Origin: Brachypodium distachyon
Taxonomy: Eukaryota; Streptophyta; Magnoliopsida; Poales; Poaceae
DNA length: 64,000 nucleotides
NCBI RefSeq assembly: GCF_000005505.3
Contig: NC_016134.3
Span: 3,906,001-3,970,000 of the forward strand
Direction of reading: 5' to 3'
The position numbers and the translations under genes are program-made. Below the pieces are notes generated by a model that was not told where the DNA came from, did not search any database, and worked only from the letters and a program-made list of their open reading frames with translations. Position 1 is the stretch's first letter. Every line of letters begins with the position of its first letter. Shown here one piece after another: positions 46,427 to 57,186 of the stretch.

Positions 46427-46987
46427 ATGTCATCCGGCTTCCCAGATGATCGTAGATTTTGGTCAGGTATGTCCCGTGAGCTATTGTGGTTAGCTGATGA
46501 TTTCAAGGTAGACAATAAGATAGTTTCATGGGACGAACTCATTAGTAGTGGCACCCTACTAACTGAGCTGGGCCACCAATTATATAGGTGCAATTTCCCA
46601 TTGAGGACTTCTGCAGAGATATGGCAAGAACTGCTAAGGTTGCACGAAAGGTGGAAGAAGCACAATGAAGGTAAGAGTGAGTCATACCTACAATGGGCTA
46701 GAAAACATCCATTGTTATGGGTTGAAGAGGAGGAATCCGATGAAGATATCTTCATGCCAAGCAAAACGTGTAAGAGTTCTTCATCGTCCAAGGGGAAGAG
46801 TACTGCACCGTCGAAGCGAAAGAGCACATCATCATCCAAGGGGAAGAGTACATCATTGTCCGATGAAGATATCTTCATGCCAAGCAAAACGGGTAAGAGT
46901 TCTTCATCGTCCAAGGGAAAGAGTACTGCACCGTCGAAGGGAAAGAGCACATCATCGTCTAAGGGCAAGAGCACTTCATCTTCGTAG
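46427..46987 (+). CDS. MULE cargo: Ser/Lys-rich protein with internal repeat
   Basis: A 186-residue protein starting MSSGFPDDRRFWSGMSRELL. This start is chosen because a TATA box lies 47 bp upstream; the frame is open further upstream but over the promoter. Residues 1-100 look globular and helical (WLADDFKVDNKIVSWDELIS; IWQELLRLHERWKKHNEGKS; QWARKHPLLWVEEEE). The rest is two copies of SDEDIFMPSKT followed by Ser/Lys-rich KSSSSSKGKST-like repeats. The basic low-complexity tail suggests nucleic-acid binding or nuclear targeting. No family recognised. The frame is intact, unlike that of mudrA. Confidence 0.65.
   Translation: MSSGFPDDRRFWSGMSRELLWLADDFKVDNKIVSWDELISSGTLLTELGHQLYRCNFPLRTSAEIWQELLRLHERWKKHNEGKSESYLQWARKHPLLWVEEEESDEDIFMPSKTCKSSSSSKGKSTAPSKRKSTSSSKGKSTSLSDEDIFMPSKTGKSSSSSKGKSTAPSKGKSTSSSKGKSTSSS
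46738..46980 (+). repeat. ~120-bp tandem duplication inside coding sequence
   Basis: CCGATGAAGATATCTTCATG and about 100 following bases occur twice (about 46738 and 46859), coding the two SDEDIFMPSKT modules. The copies are nearly identical, so the duplication is recent and kept the frame. Confidence 0.9.
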
Positions 46988-47172
46988 GGCTAGAGTTAGG
47001 TTATCTTACTTTAAGTTGTTGGTTTTAATTTTAGTCTTTCTGTTGCATATGTATTTCAGTCCCGACATTTTTTATTTGCAAATGTAACTTGAATAAGAAT
47101 GCGAAAAGTAGTAACATGTCTCTCTCATACATAATAGAAATATGTCTCATACATAGGCCCTACATGCAAATA

Positions 47173-49637
47173 TCAGGCACGGCGTCTGGGACGGCGTTCT
47201 GGGGGTGCCTGTGGCGTGGTCCAGCCATACCTATGAGGTGGCACAACGTTGCGCGGAGGAATCACGGACCCATCATCACGATACTGTGTATCCTCCTGTG
47301 TGGGGTCTGGTGGCGGAGTATTGAACATCCAGCTGTGTTGGACAGAATAGTCCTCTCCTTGAGCGTGATCCTGCTCACTACCCACGAGGGTTCGGACAAC
47401 GACGACTGATGCCCGTAGGCTCCTGCATGTGGGAAAGTACTTAGCATTAGAATTGTGTAGCAGTCATGGTAATGAACACAATAGATAGAAATATACATAC
47501 CCTGTGGCTGGGTCTGTGGACGAAACTCAAAGTTCATCATGGAACTCTGCTGGTGCTGCCACGCCGAACCTCCAGCTTGAAAAGAGGGGGGCTGCTGCTG
47601 CCACGCCGAACCTCCAGCCTCAAAAGAGGGCTGCTGCTGGTGCCAATAGTCGAAAGAAAACTGCGGCTGGTGCCACGACGAACCTCCGGCCTGCTCAGGA
47701 GATGGTGGCCTGGGCGTCGACTGCTCTGGTAGACGTGGACGCGGGTGGTGTCGGAGGTGCGGTGCTTCTTGCTGACGTGGCCGTTGCTGGTGCGTGGAGG
47801 GACGAGGGGGGCCATACGAATGCCTGGTGGTGAACGACGTCCGAAGTGCGGGTGCACGTGATTGCCGCGTAAACAGAGCGTAGCTTCTCCTCCATTCGTC
47901 TAAGCCAGGACTGGTGCGGCTCCCGTGGTAGTAGACGTACGACTGAACCCTCTGCAGCCACTGAGTCTGGGTCCTGGTACTTCCCTTCCTGGTAAACCTG
48001 AGATCGCAATAGAAAGTTGAACAATTAAATTATGGACAATTCTGGACGACAATCATAAATTGTAGAACTACACATGTCGGTGGAGGAACGACCAACTGGC
48101 GTGCCCCAAACTGCCTCATGACCCTCTGCTGGGCCGTCTCCTCCACGCTGACGTCGAAGATGATCTTTGATTTTGTCATCCAGTAAGCGTAATCTCTCAT
48201 GCAGACCATGGACATCCCTCCAGGGTATCTATCATCGATGGCGTCCTGTGTGTACGGCTCCCAGACAATCGCCTCAGAGTGCAACACGTCGAACTGCTCG
48301 TTGAATGATGGGTAGCAATTCCTGACCTGATTATGTGCAAAACGTCTCTGTAAAAAATAAGAAGTTAGCTTCATTCATGGTTTATGTAAACTAATGTATA
48401 AATTTCACATTCGACATACCTTGTTACGTGTCCAAATTGTCACGAAAGTAATCAGGTCGATGTGTTCTAAGTCAAACAACTCCTGCTCAGGGTTAGAGTG
48501 ATCACCCGTAACGTCTGGTCGGCCGATAGAAAACCTCTCCCACGACCAGAGCTGCAACAATAAAGGACATCCAAACAGGGCTGACTTGGGCGACGCAAGC
48601 TGGCAAGCGTTGCACATACCTCGATACGTAGCCGCTAAGACAGCCGAACCCCAACTCCTCTGTGTGATGTCGTCACCACAAGTTGCATTCGCGATCTCCA
48701 CTGCAATAGGGATGTAGCGTGCGCTAATGGTGGTGACGTCGTTCTCGGTGAACATCACCTTCCCGAGAAGCCACGTTATATATGCCTCAAGGCTCCGAGT
48801 GATCTGAGGCTCAGTCATTTGGGTCTCTGGATACCCAAACTTCTGAATCTGCATGCAACAAAAACCAAGTGTTAGTAAACCCATGCAAGTATATGAGGTA
48901 TGCTCTTAGATATATTAACTTAAAACACATCGATCTAACCTGGTAATTGAGCAACCAATCTAGCTTAGATCCATGAGCCTCCGAGGTGAGTGGCCCAGCT
49001 CCAGCAAGAATACCTTGAAAACGTAGGGCACAAATTAACACATAGTTTCACATATAGTAGAAATTAAAACATAGGACACAAATTAACACATATCTTGAAA
49101 ACGTAGTGTCATACCCTCCTGCCGATCAGCTGGTGCCTGCAACGGTCCTATGGGATCACACCCACCAATGGTAGTCCCAGCAGCATCGACACATCCTGAA
49201 GAGTAGGAGCCATCTCTCCCCAGCGAAAGTGAAACGTGTGTGTTTCGGGCCTCCATCTATCCACTAAGCAGCTCAGCAGCGAGTGGTCAATTTGTAGCCG
49301 TGTAGAGTTGAAGCCTCGACGCTCGCCCTCTACCATTTCCACACGAGTTGGCTCAACAAGTCGTGCGAAAGGTAAAAGGCCAGCCCGCTTCAAACTGCAT
49401 AAATAAAATGGACATGCAAGGGATGAATAAATAAAATGAACATGCAATGGATGAATAAATAAAATGGACATGCAAGGGATGAATGAATAAATACCGCTGA
49501 ATCCAAGCAGGGTGTATCATCCAATTTTCCTTAGGAGTGCGCGTGACAAGGGGCTCGACACTCTCAGGATGCGCCACCAATCGAGCAGCCCGATGCTTAC
49601 TCTCAATCTTCGGAGATAGCAATGATACTCTCTCCAT
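47173..49637 (-). CDS. MULE cargo: plant mobile domain (PMD) protein
   Basis: A multi-exon minus-strand gene. Exon 1 (49637-49495) starts MERVSLLSPKIESKHRAARL and is spliced in phase 2 to exon 2 (from 49394): LKRAGLLPFARLVEPTRVEM, then WRPETHTFHFRWGEMAPTLQ and DVSMLLGLPLVG. Later exons hold LDWLLNYQ, LEAYITWLLGKVMF, WGSAVLAATYRGMCNACQLA and PLLLQLWSWERFSIGRP, the core signature of the PMD (aminotransferase-like plant mobile) domain. Then come MVCMRDYAYWM and a Gln-rich tail with repeated QAGGSAWQQQ. It ends PERRPRRRA at 47173. A shift after LPLVG near 49150 may be an exon border or a frameshift. PMD proteins include Arabidopsis MAIN/MAIL1, needed for transposon silencing; transposon-borne versions are of unknown role. 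Confidence 0.8.
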
Positions 49638-49744
49638 TTTGTACCTGCAACATTTATAAACATAGTTAGACATACAATACAAAGTTAAGCATAGTTAAAT
49701 TGAGAGTAGATATTAAAACATAGTTGAACAAAGCGTACCAATTA

Positions 49745-49965
49745 ACACATAGTTTCACACAGAGTACAAATTAAAACATAGGGCACAAATTAACACATAG
49801 TTTCACAGAGTACAAAATAAAACTTAGTTCCACATAGAGTACAAATTAACACATAGTTTCACATATAGTACAAATTAAAACATAGTTTCACATAGAGTAC
49901 AAATTGTAGCATAGTTCCACACAGAGTACAAATTAACACATAGTTTCACATAGAGTACATATTAA
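49745..49965. repeat. ~28-bp tandem array (TTCACATAGAGTACAAATTAA)
   Basis: About eight degenerate units of ACATAGTTYCACATAGAGTA plus CAAATTAA lie between mudrA and the PMD gene; related units occur in a PMD intron at 49020-49100. Confidence 0.85.
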
Positions 49966-49974
49966 GGCCATAGT

Positions 49975-52660
49975 CTAGTTTCTTCCTCTCCCTCGTCGTC
50001 CCCGTCTCCCTCTTCCACGGGCAGTAGCTCCGCCAGTACCGAAAGTTGGACAATAAGTGTCCCTATGGCCAAAATGGTTGCATAAAAAACATTGCCGTGA
50101 CGGTCCTCCGGCTTCAGATTCATCCATATCATTTCGGATGCACCTGGACGGGCGTCTGCTTGTGCCTATCCGCAGTAGCCCGGGGTCAAGGATGTACCGC
50201 TTTTCACCAAGGGTTACCTTGTTGAAATTGCCCATTGCACGAAACCCTAGCATCTCACCCGTCCATGTGCTAAGCATAGACTATTTCAGGTAATAGGGAG
50301 ACACAAATGAGATTGCGTCCATCCCTAGCTGCCCGCAAGCAGCAAGTACATGTGAGCAAGGAAGGTGAATCAGCTTTGGTTTGTTGCATGTGCACTCACA
50401 CGTTGGCCACGCTTCATTTCCAATCTTCACCTCCTATGTCCTCAATTCATTTCCAACGCCGAACTTGTCAGTTGGCAAGCGCACCTCAAACCTGTGTTCT
50501 TGATTACCGATGGTGACGACAGTATGAAACCTAACTTTTTCCATCTTCTCATCCATGTACTTCATAATCTTTTCACAGTACGGTGTATTTGGGTTGTTCA
50601 TGATATGCATTTCAGCTCTCTGGTGTCTATCTCTGAAATACTTCACCGTGCCATGAAAAATACCCTCGACGATGGCTGTAAGTGGTAAATCCATATTTCC
50701 CCTTAGGACAAAGTTGTATGTTTCTGCCAGGTTAGTAGTCATGACGCCGTACCTAGCGCAATGTGTGTCGTGCAACAAAGACCACCGCTCCAGAGGCTCG
50801 TGCTCTATCCACTGCTGAAAGTTTTTTATCTGCCTCCCAACCCTTCTCCTAGTGCCGGGTGGGTCAAACCCTGGCAAGTCACAAAGCCCAACAGGTTCTT
50901 CCTCAGATGGTCCTATTCCAATTGATGTCTGTGCAGCCACTGATGCTACATGTGCTGCTACTGCTGCGTTTCGTGCCGCTGTCCTCTCCCTAACATGTTT
51001 CTTCGTGAACTCATCAAGATAACCACGTATTCTAGTGTACTAACATTGTTGGTTCTGTTTGCAGAGTTTCTTCAAATAGATCCATAAGTGACTTGTTCCT
51101 GAACTGCGAGAAGAAGTTGGCCCCCAAATGCCGCATGCACCAACGACTCTGCATGTCCTCCCATGGAGTCTGTTCATCAGGCCCAGGGTTTGTCAGTGTC
51201 CTTATCGCACTGAGTATGCTTGCATGTCTGTCATGAAGGATGCACACATTCGGCTTATCATGCACAACTGCTCTCTTGAGCTACCTGAAAAACCATAACC
51301 AACTTTCAGTGTTCTCACCCTCCACGAAAGCAAATGCGAGCGGAACGATTTGATTGTTGCCGTCTTGACCAATGGCGGTGAAGATCTGCCCCTTGTATTT
51401 GCCAGTGAGAAAAGTGCCATCTACGCATATCACCGGTCGACAATGATGGAAAGCTTGGACGTATACACCGAAAGTGAAGAACAGTCGTTGCAGCACCCTC
51501 ACAGTTGGATACTCTGGGTGCAGGAAGTGTTGGATGTCGACATAGGTGCCTGAATTACGGGCTTGCAATGTATGGAGGAGGCGGACAATAAAGTCGTACG
51601 AGTCGAAAAACGAACCAAATCTTTCCTCGAGAGCCCTCTGCTTAGCCCTCCAAGTCTTGCCATACGAAATGTTGTACTTAAACCTTACCCTGACCTTATG
51701 CATGATGCCCTTCACTTTCATTACTTTGCTCTCCACTATCTCCGTGTAAAGCAACCGAGCAAGAAGCGTCGACGAGAGGTTATGATGGTCTTGAGGGATA
51801 CTAGGAATGACACATGTGTGCAACACCAAGTCACTCACAACCCAATCTGTGTCATACTTAGGAACATGGCCATGTACCCTCCCGGGACAATCTATTTGTT
51901 CGCACTCCATTGTCAGATATTTTTGTGAAGAGACTGTTGTTTTGAAAACCCTTCGCGTGGACATGGCCCAAGCAATTATCGCAATGTTGTTCTGATGATA
52001 TTGCCATGCAGAGTCGTGCCCATCATTCACAGTCATAGCTGAAGAGAAGTGCTGATTCCATGATGCAGGAATCGGCACCTCCTCTTCGTCCGACTCATGA
52101 GACTCATCGTCATAAGAACTGTGACCATCTGTATCTTCTTCCTCCATCTGGTTCTGCAAGTGACCATCTTCTTTGTCCGCATCTGCCTCGCCAGTGAACT
52201 CATCCTCTCCTACTGCCCCGGAGCTTTGGCCTGATTCATAACCACCACCTCCAGCATTCGACACAGAGTTTGCATTGGACAAGTCATAACTTGATTCACC
52301 CTCGCCTTCAGCTGGATTGGTCTCATGAGCGACAACCTGGATTAAGGCGACATGTGTAGTTCCCCTTTCCTCGCAACTTTCTAACCAGCGCACCCACTTT
52401 GATGTTCGGTCTATCGGCCTCAAAACCCAGAAAATATTTGAACTTGACTTGGTCCACAATGCTTGCACACGGACGGTGTATGTTTCAGGATTGAGCGCTA
52501 AACATCCTACCAACCATTCCTGCAACTGACTAAACGTCCATGTTTGAGGGGCCGTTAGATCCAACTCCACATACTTAAACTGAGTCAGATCAACTCCGTG
52601 CTCAGTTGTTAAGACAATACCGGAACCGTAGTAAAAAACAAACTTCACTACACCGGACAT
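49975..52660 (-). pseudogene. mudrA-type MULE transposase, decayed
   Basis: In order: an N-terminal MuDR region starting MSGVVKFVFYYGSGIVLTTE, an acidic linker, a C..C..H..C DNA-binding finger (ECEQIDCPGRVHGH ... VLHTC), the catalytic core (PVICVDGTFLTGKYKGQIFT with the first Asp; NVCILHDRHASI with the second; SRWCMRHLGANFF), a SWIM finger (CECTCNK ... LPCSHVLAAC) and a CX2CX4HX4C knuckle (CFLCNHFGHRDTYC) with a basic tail. Lesions: an in-frame TAG at 51281-51283, a frameshift near 51032, another near 50434, and a TAG near 50280. It cannot make a full transposase as written. Confidence 0.92.
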
Positions 52661-52674
52661 CTCTGATGCCTATA

Positions 52675-53027
52675 AAAATGTTTAGACGCGTCAAATACTA
52701 AGCAGTACGGCATATAAAAGATATTAAGACCGTCAAATAGTAAGCAGTACAACATATTAAAAATATTAATACGCGACAAATACTAAATAATACGGCATAT
52801 TAGCGTGAAAAACTAAACAGTACGGCATAAATAAAATCTAGCCCATCAAAACATATTACTACCGGCCATACTATTTAGACACGTCAAATACTAAGCAGTA
52901 CGGCAGATTTAAAATATTAATACGCGTCAAATACTAAACAGTACGGCATAAAAAAAATCTAGTCTATCAAAACATATTACTACCGGCCATAATATTTAGA
53001 CGCATCAAATAGTAAGCAGTACGACAT
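52675..53027. repeat. subterminal repeat array of MULE (CAAATACTAAGCAGTACGGC)
   Basis: At least seven units containing TCAAATASTAARCAGTACGG lie in the mudrA upstream region. A larger block (ATTACTACCGGCCATA plus flanks) occurs twice, about 120 bp apart. These are candidates for transposase-binding or promoter repeats. Confidence 0.8.
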
Positions 53028-53664
53028 TAACCGTTGTCCAAAATAATGAGCACCACCAAACGCTAAAACATACTTCTATATATACATACACACGTATCCT
53101 CATAAACATATATATTATAGGATAAATACGTGAGAGATTAGGATTTACCCTTGAAGCGTGTGAACCTCAACCTCGAGCAGCCTCACAGTCACCGGATGAG
53201 CACCACCACCACCTCCAAACTCCTCCAAACCACCACCATTGCTCCAAGTTTGCACCACAAAATTAACTCTACATGGCCTATGAAAACAGTAGATCGAGAT
53301 GTCTTTGGGTGCCAACTAGGTAGTGGATGCGATTTTGTGGGTTAAATGGGATCAAGATGCAGTAATTTGGGCTAGAAAATGGGGGCATTTGAGGAGAAAA
53401 GGAAGAACAGAGAAGAACACGAGCAGGAAGAAGAAGGGGCTCGGGGGCGTCTGGCTGGGCTCGCGCACGGGATGGGAAGGGAGGAAGGGAAAGGGAAAAA
53501 AAAAGAGAAGATTCCGCCGGCGGCCCACCAGGTGTCTTTCGGCCACGGCTAGGCCGACTGGCCTGTCGGCCAAGGCGAGGCCGACTGGGCTCAGTCGGTC
53601 TGGACCAAGCCGAGCGCCTCGTGGGGGCCCCGCGCGCTGAGCAACCGGCCTACAGTCGGCCTGG

Positions 53665-53816
53665 CCGATGCCAACTGGGCCTAATCGGCTTGGGCCAGAC
53701 CGATTGGGTCCATTCGGCCTGGGCCAGGCCGAGGCCATATGATTTTTGAATTTTTTTAAAAACACCTATTATTTTTAAAAATAATTAAAAAAATCGTATT
53801 ATTTAAAAAAATTAGC
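53665..53816 (-). repeat. right terminal inverted repeat of MULE
   Basis: Inverted match to 44913-45065. Inside it, GGCCGA words continue to about 53530. Confidence 0.92.
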
Positions 53817-54309
53817 ATACATCTAAGTATGGAGAATGCAAAATCTGGTAGCGGTGATGATTGGCCATGATGGCGTAGTACTGGTTGTCCGTTAGCCGCT
53901 GCATGTAGGGCCTACCGAGGCGTGAACGCTTCAAACAAAAACAGTATGGAGGGTTAGATTTCCAAGAAGATGGAATATTTTTTCTTGTCACTCAAAGACA
54001 TAAAAGATATATAAGTATATCGTTCACTTTTGGTATTCCGTGGGCTCCACGACCAACCAAAACTGGCGCCGCCATCTTGCAGAACTTACTATTGTATGGC
54101 CGCTATACGCACAAATGAGTGAGGGCTCGTCTCGTAGTGTTGTGTTACCTATTGGCTGATCTACGTACGCACAAATGAGGACGTATATATAGGCGTATCA
54201 TCGTCCACTCGTCCCTCCGTGTGGTAGCCGTACGTAGAGCTGAGTGCGTACGTGTATATCGCATTGAGTGAAAAAATACTATACAAAGAAAAAAGTCTTA
54301 AGAGAAATA

Positions 54310-54815
54310 CTGACCCGATTTCCTATTCCGTCCATTCCGAATATATGGACCTGTTAACAAATATAGAGATACAAAGTCAATATTTGGCAAATGAGTTATC
54401 TTGCTCAGTTTTCTAGAAAGATCTTACTCGCACTCGGGGTCTGGAGGTTTCTTTTTCTTCATTGTAGCAGATCTGGCACTAGCTCTGCCGCAACTGCAAG
54501 TGCATGGACTACCAAATCAGACCAGATTCAAAGAAGCTTGAAACTATGTGAACCTAACAACCGAGATAAGGAAGTGAGAACAAGTGACCGTGTCCTCCCA
54601 GAGAAGATGAAAAATAAAGAACAAGGGGTCAAAAAAATTCCCAACTTTTCAAGCTATTTCAAAATTCCGCAGAGATTCTTCAACTAGATTAATCAGACAT
54701 GCATCTTTCTTGGAACCGATAATCAGACTAGGCCAGTTTTCTTTGCAGCAAACCCCTTCTGCTAGATCATTTGGCCGCCAAACCACAAGTAAACTAAAAA
54801 AACTTAGTTAGCAAC
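54310..54815 (+). repeat. direct duplication, copy 2 of 2
   Basis: See 40435-41096. This copy has an extra ~145-bp segment (about 54353-54497) and lacks about 250 bp found in copy 1. Confidence 0.8.
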
Positions 54816-55899
54816 ACCAGTCGTGGCCTGTACAGTGCAGACTAGAATCTTGTAAGTAAAAACACATTAGTTCTACAAAGTGGACTAAAATCTTGTAGCA
54901 GACCAGATTGGCAGTACAATGCAGACGGTGGCAGTGCTAACGCGGCCAGATCCATGTGGTAGCAAGGAGAGGAAAGCTAGAGTGGTTACTTACTTACAGT
55001 ACTAGTATAATACGGTGTGGATCTGAGCGAGGTCGCGTCTGAAAGTTTCCTGAATCGATCAGCAGCTCCTCCTCGTGCTCCTCGGCACCGCAGGGAGCAG
55101 CTCAGCTCCGCGCGCTCCTGCTGCTGACGACCGGCAACGGCGACCGTGGTGCCGGTGGATAGAATAATGATGAGGCTCGATTAAGTTGGGGGCTTTTGAC
55201 TGTGAAAACAGCAGAGAGGAGAGGCGCCCCTTTTATCAATCGCCAGGAGCCGCCCGGAGCCGGAGGTGTGTCAGAGTGTCACTACGTACTCACTACAGTA
55301 CACAGTAAAGTGTGCATCATATTCGTCCTTGGCAAGTTGAAAACTCTTGCGTGAGTGAGGGGGCTCGGGCAGTCGGGGAAAGCCACGACGGGGAGCATTC
55401 ATCGAAGCACTGATACTAAGACTAGCATGCAGGGTCAAATCTCTTCTGATCCGGCAAGGCTAGCGCCGGGCAGGGCCTGTAGTACCGGGCACCCTTTGCA
55501 GGTCACATGCTTCATAAAGGATCGACCAAGAAAACACGAGAGGCGTCACAGTGTCAGGCAGGTTTCAAAACAAGCCATGTTTCATTATTGTTTCGGCCGG
55601 CTACCGGGTGCACTCAACCAGCTGGCCCCGTGCCGTGTGCTGTTGCGTCGAAACCAGCTTTGGCAGTCATTCACTCATCGCCTGCATGCGGCTGAAGCGT
55701 CTCATCGATGCAGCTAGCGTGGGAGTACTGTGCGCCTTGATGACTACTGTAGCGTGGGAGCCAGGAAAACATCGATGGGTAAGCCTTGAAAGCTGCCGAG
55801 CTGGTGAATGTGCATCCATGCATCGATGCAATGGCAGCATCAGTTTTATTTTTTTTGGGTACGGCAGCATCAGGTCTTCTTCAGCGATGATTCAAGATG
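54816..55899. other. intergenic, no gene recognised
   Basis: A GC-rich stretch (55040-55180) rich in GCTCCTCCT could be a leader of an unrecognised minus-strand transcript. Open frames at 55355-55870 lack any recognisable domain. Confidence 0.35.
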
Positions 55900-56580
55900 G
55901 CAACAGCCCGGAACCGGTATCCCCGCGGGATTTTATCCGATTGGAGAACTGGTTTGGATCAAATCTAATTTCCGCGAGTTTGTCTGTGGGTCAAAAAGTG
56001 AAAACGAGCTGTTTCACGGTCCAACACTTCTCGAACCCGGTACCCAATTTGTTTCACGAAATATAGCGCATATACATGGCCCGGTCAGTTCAGCCCATCC
56101 TAGAGGAAACCTTATGTATATAACGTACTTCAAATAATCCTAATTCATTTCCCCAAATCCTAGCTCACATACTATCAACATCCCGAGCCACCCACTCTCT
56201 CCGCGCCTACTCGCTCTCGCTCGGTCGCTCCCTCCGTGCCGCGTCATCATTATACTGTTTTACTATCATTGTGTTGTTAAAACGGAACATTTTTGTCTTG
56301 TCATTCTACTGTTTTTTCATGAATGTGTTGTGTATTCTCCCGGGTTCAGGTTCTCCGACGGGGCTGAAAACCCGATGGGGACGGGGACGGGATAAAAATG
56401 AAACCGTTGGCGGCGACAGGTTTGGGGACGGGGCCGCAATCAGGGTCGTGGGGACGGGTTTGAGCGGTCACTATGCGGCGGTTTCGTACCCGTTACCATC
56501 CATAGCGATAATGCCTCTCTCCCCGGCCTACCGGCATATATACCGGCGGTAGGGTGCACTGTGCACGGCGAAGATTGTTT
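55900..56580. mobile_element. possible hAT-like transposon remnant (tentative)
   Basis: Two blocks carry the G-rich and C-rich words of grass hAT ends: AACCGGTATCCCCGCGGGAT at about 55911, and CGATGGGGACGGGGACGGGA plus GGGGACGGGTTTGAG at 56370-56465. No transposase and no clear target duplication were found. Confidence 0.35.
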
Positions 56581-57186
56581 CCACACACCTCAGTGCAGTA
56601 CTTCGTAAGCATGTTTACCATTGTATTCTCTCAAACATTGTATTTTCTCTAACATAATTCTTTACCCAACCAGAAATTTAATCATGTGTATTGCTAACTA
56701 GCATGGACACAACCAAGCACCATATAAAGGGATGGTAGCAACGAGCACTTTCTCTCCTGGCTAGTACCATAGCTAAAATCAAGTTTCAGAAAAAATAGCA
56801 TCAAGTTTTAAATTTGTTGTGTGGGGACTTCCGTTAACTTTTGGTGAATGTTTTAAAAAATACTCCTAGCACCGAGTTCTAACATACTCTAAATTGTAAG
56901 CACACTTTTATAATATTGATGAAATTCTCACGCAGCTTCCAAAACTTAAGTGAAAAATGGGTAAATTCCAAATTACAACGTCATTTTTTAAAAATAGTGA
57001 ATTTTGAAAAGGAAAACACGAAATGGCCATGTTGGCATTATCACCTTCTCCTACCTCCATCTAACCATTACCTGTGGTGCGAGCAAACACAGCCATCCCC
57101 GCCAGATCTAACATGCTATCTTCGTCCTCAGGTCTAGCTGTGCCAACCACCACCGTCATCGTCAGAGTTAATCTCAACTGTCCACT
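56581..57186. other. intergenic, nothing recognised
   Basis: AT-rich, no gene or repeat assigned. Confidence 0.45.

Larger units (their letters stand above)
44913..53816 (-). mobile_element. complete Mutator-like element (MULE) with four-gene cargo
   Basis: Both ends start GCTA(A)TTTTTTTAAATAATAC in inverted orientation. They extend about 150 bp as terminal inverted repeats into a GGCCGA-rich segment. The flanks are CTACATCTA (44904-44912) and ATACATCTA (53817-53825), a 9-bp target duplication with one mismatch, the MULE hallmark. Inside, from the right, are mudrA (minus, decayed), a PMD gene (minus), then a divergent pair: a GRF-finger/coiled-coil gene (minus) and a Ser/Lys-rich gene (plus). 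Plant mobile domains are known cargo of some MULEs and other plant transposons. The insertion looks old, given the stops in mudrA. Confidence 0.93.

Noticed and set aside
46372..46974. 200-codon minus-strand frame
   Set aside because: Antisense of the Ser/Lys-rich repeat; repeated LLPLDDDVLF is an artefact of the sense repeats.
49745..49965. tandem ~28-bp units as a CRISPR-like array
   Set aside because: Units are contiguous and degenerate with no spacers, in a plant genome inside a transposon.
40435..54815. the two direct repeats as LTRs of one large retrotransposon
   Set aside because: No TG..CA ends, no primer-binding site or polypurine tract, and no gag/pol between them; only MULE genes and decayed fragments.
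55355..56137. overlapping plus-strand frames of 109-171 codons
   Set aside because: No recognisable domain, inconsistent frame, and they run into repeat-like sequence.
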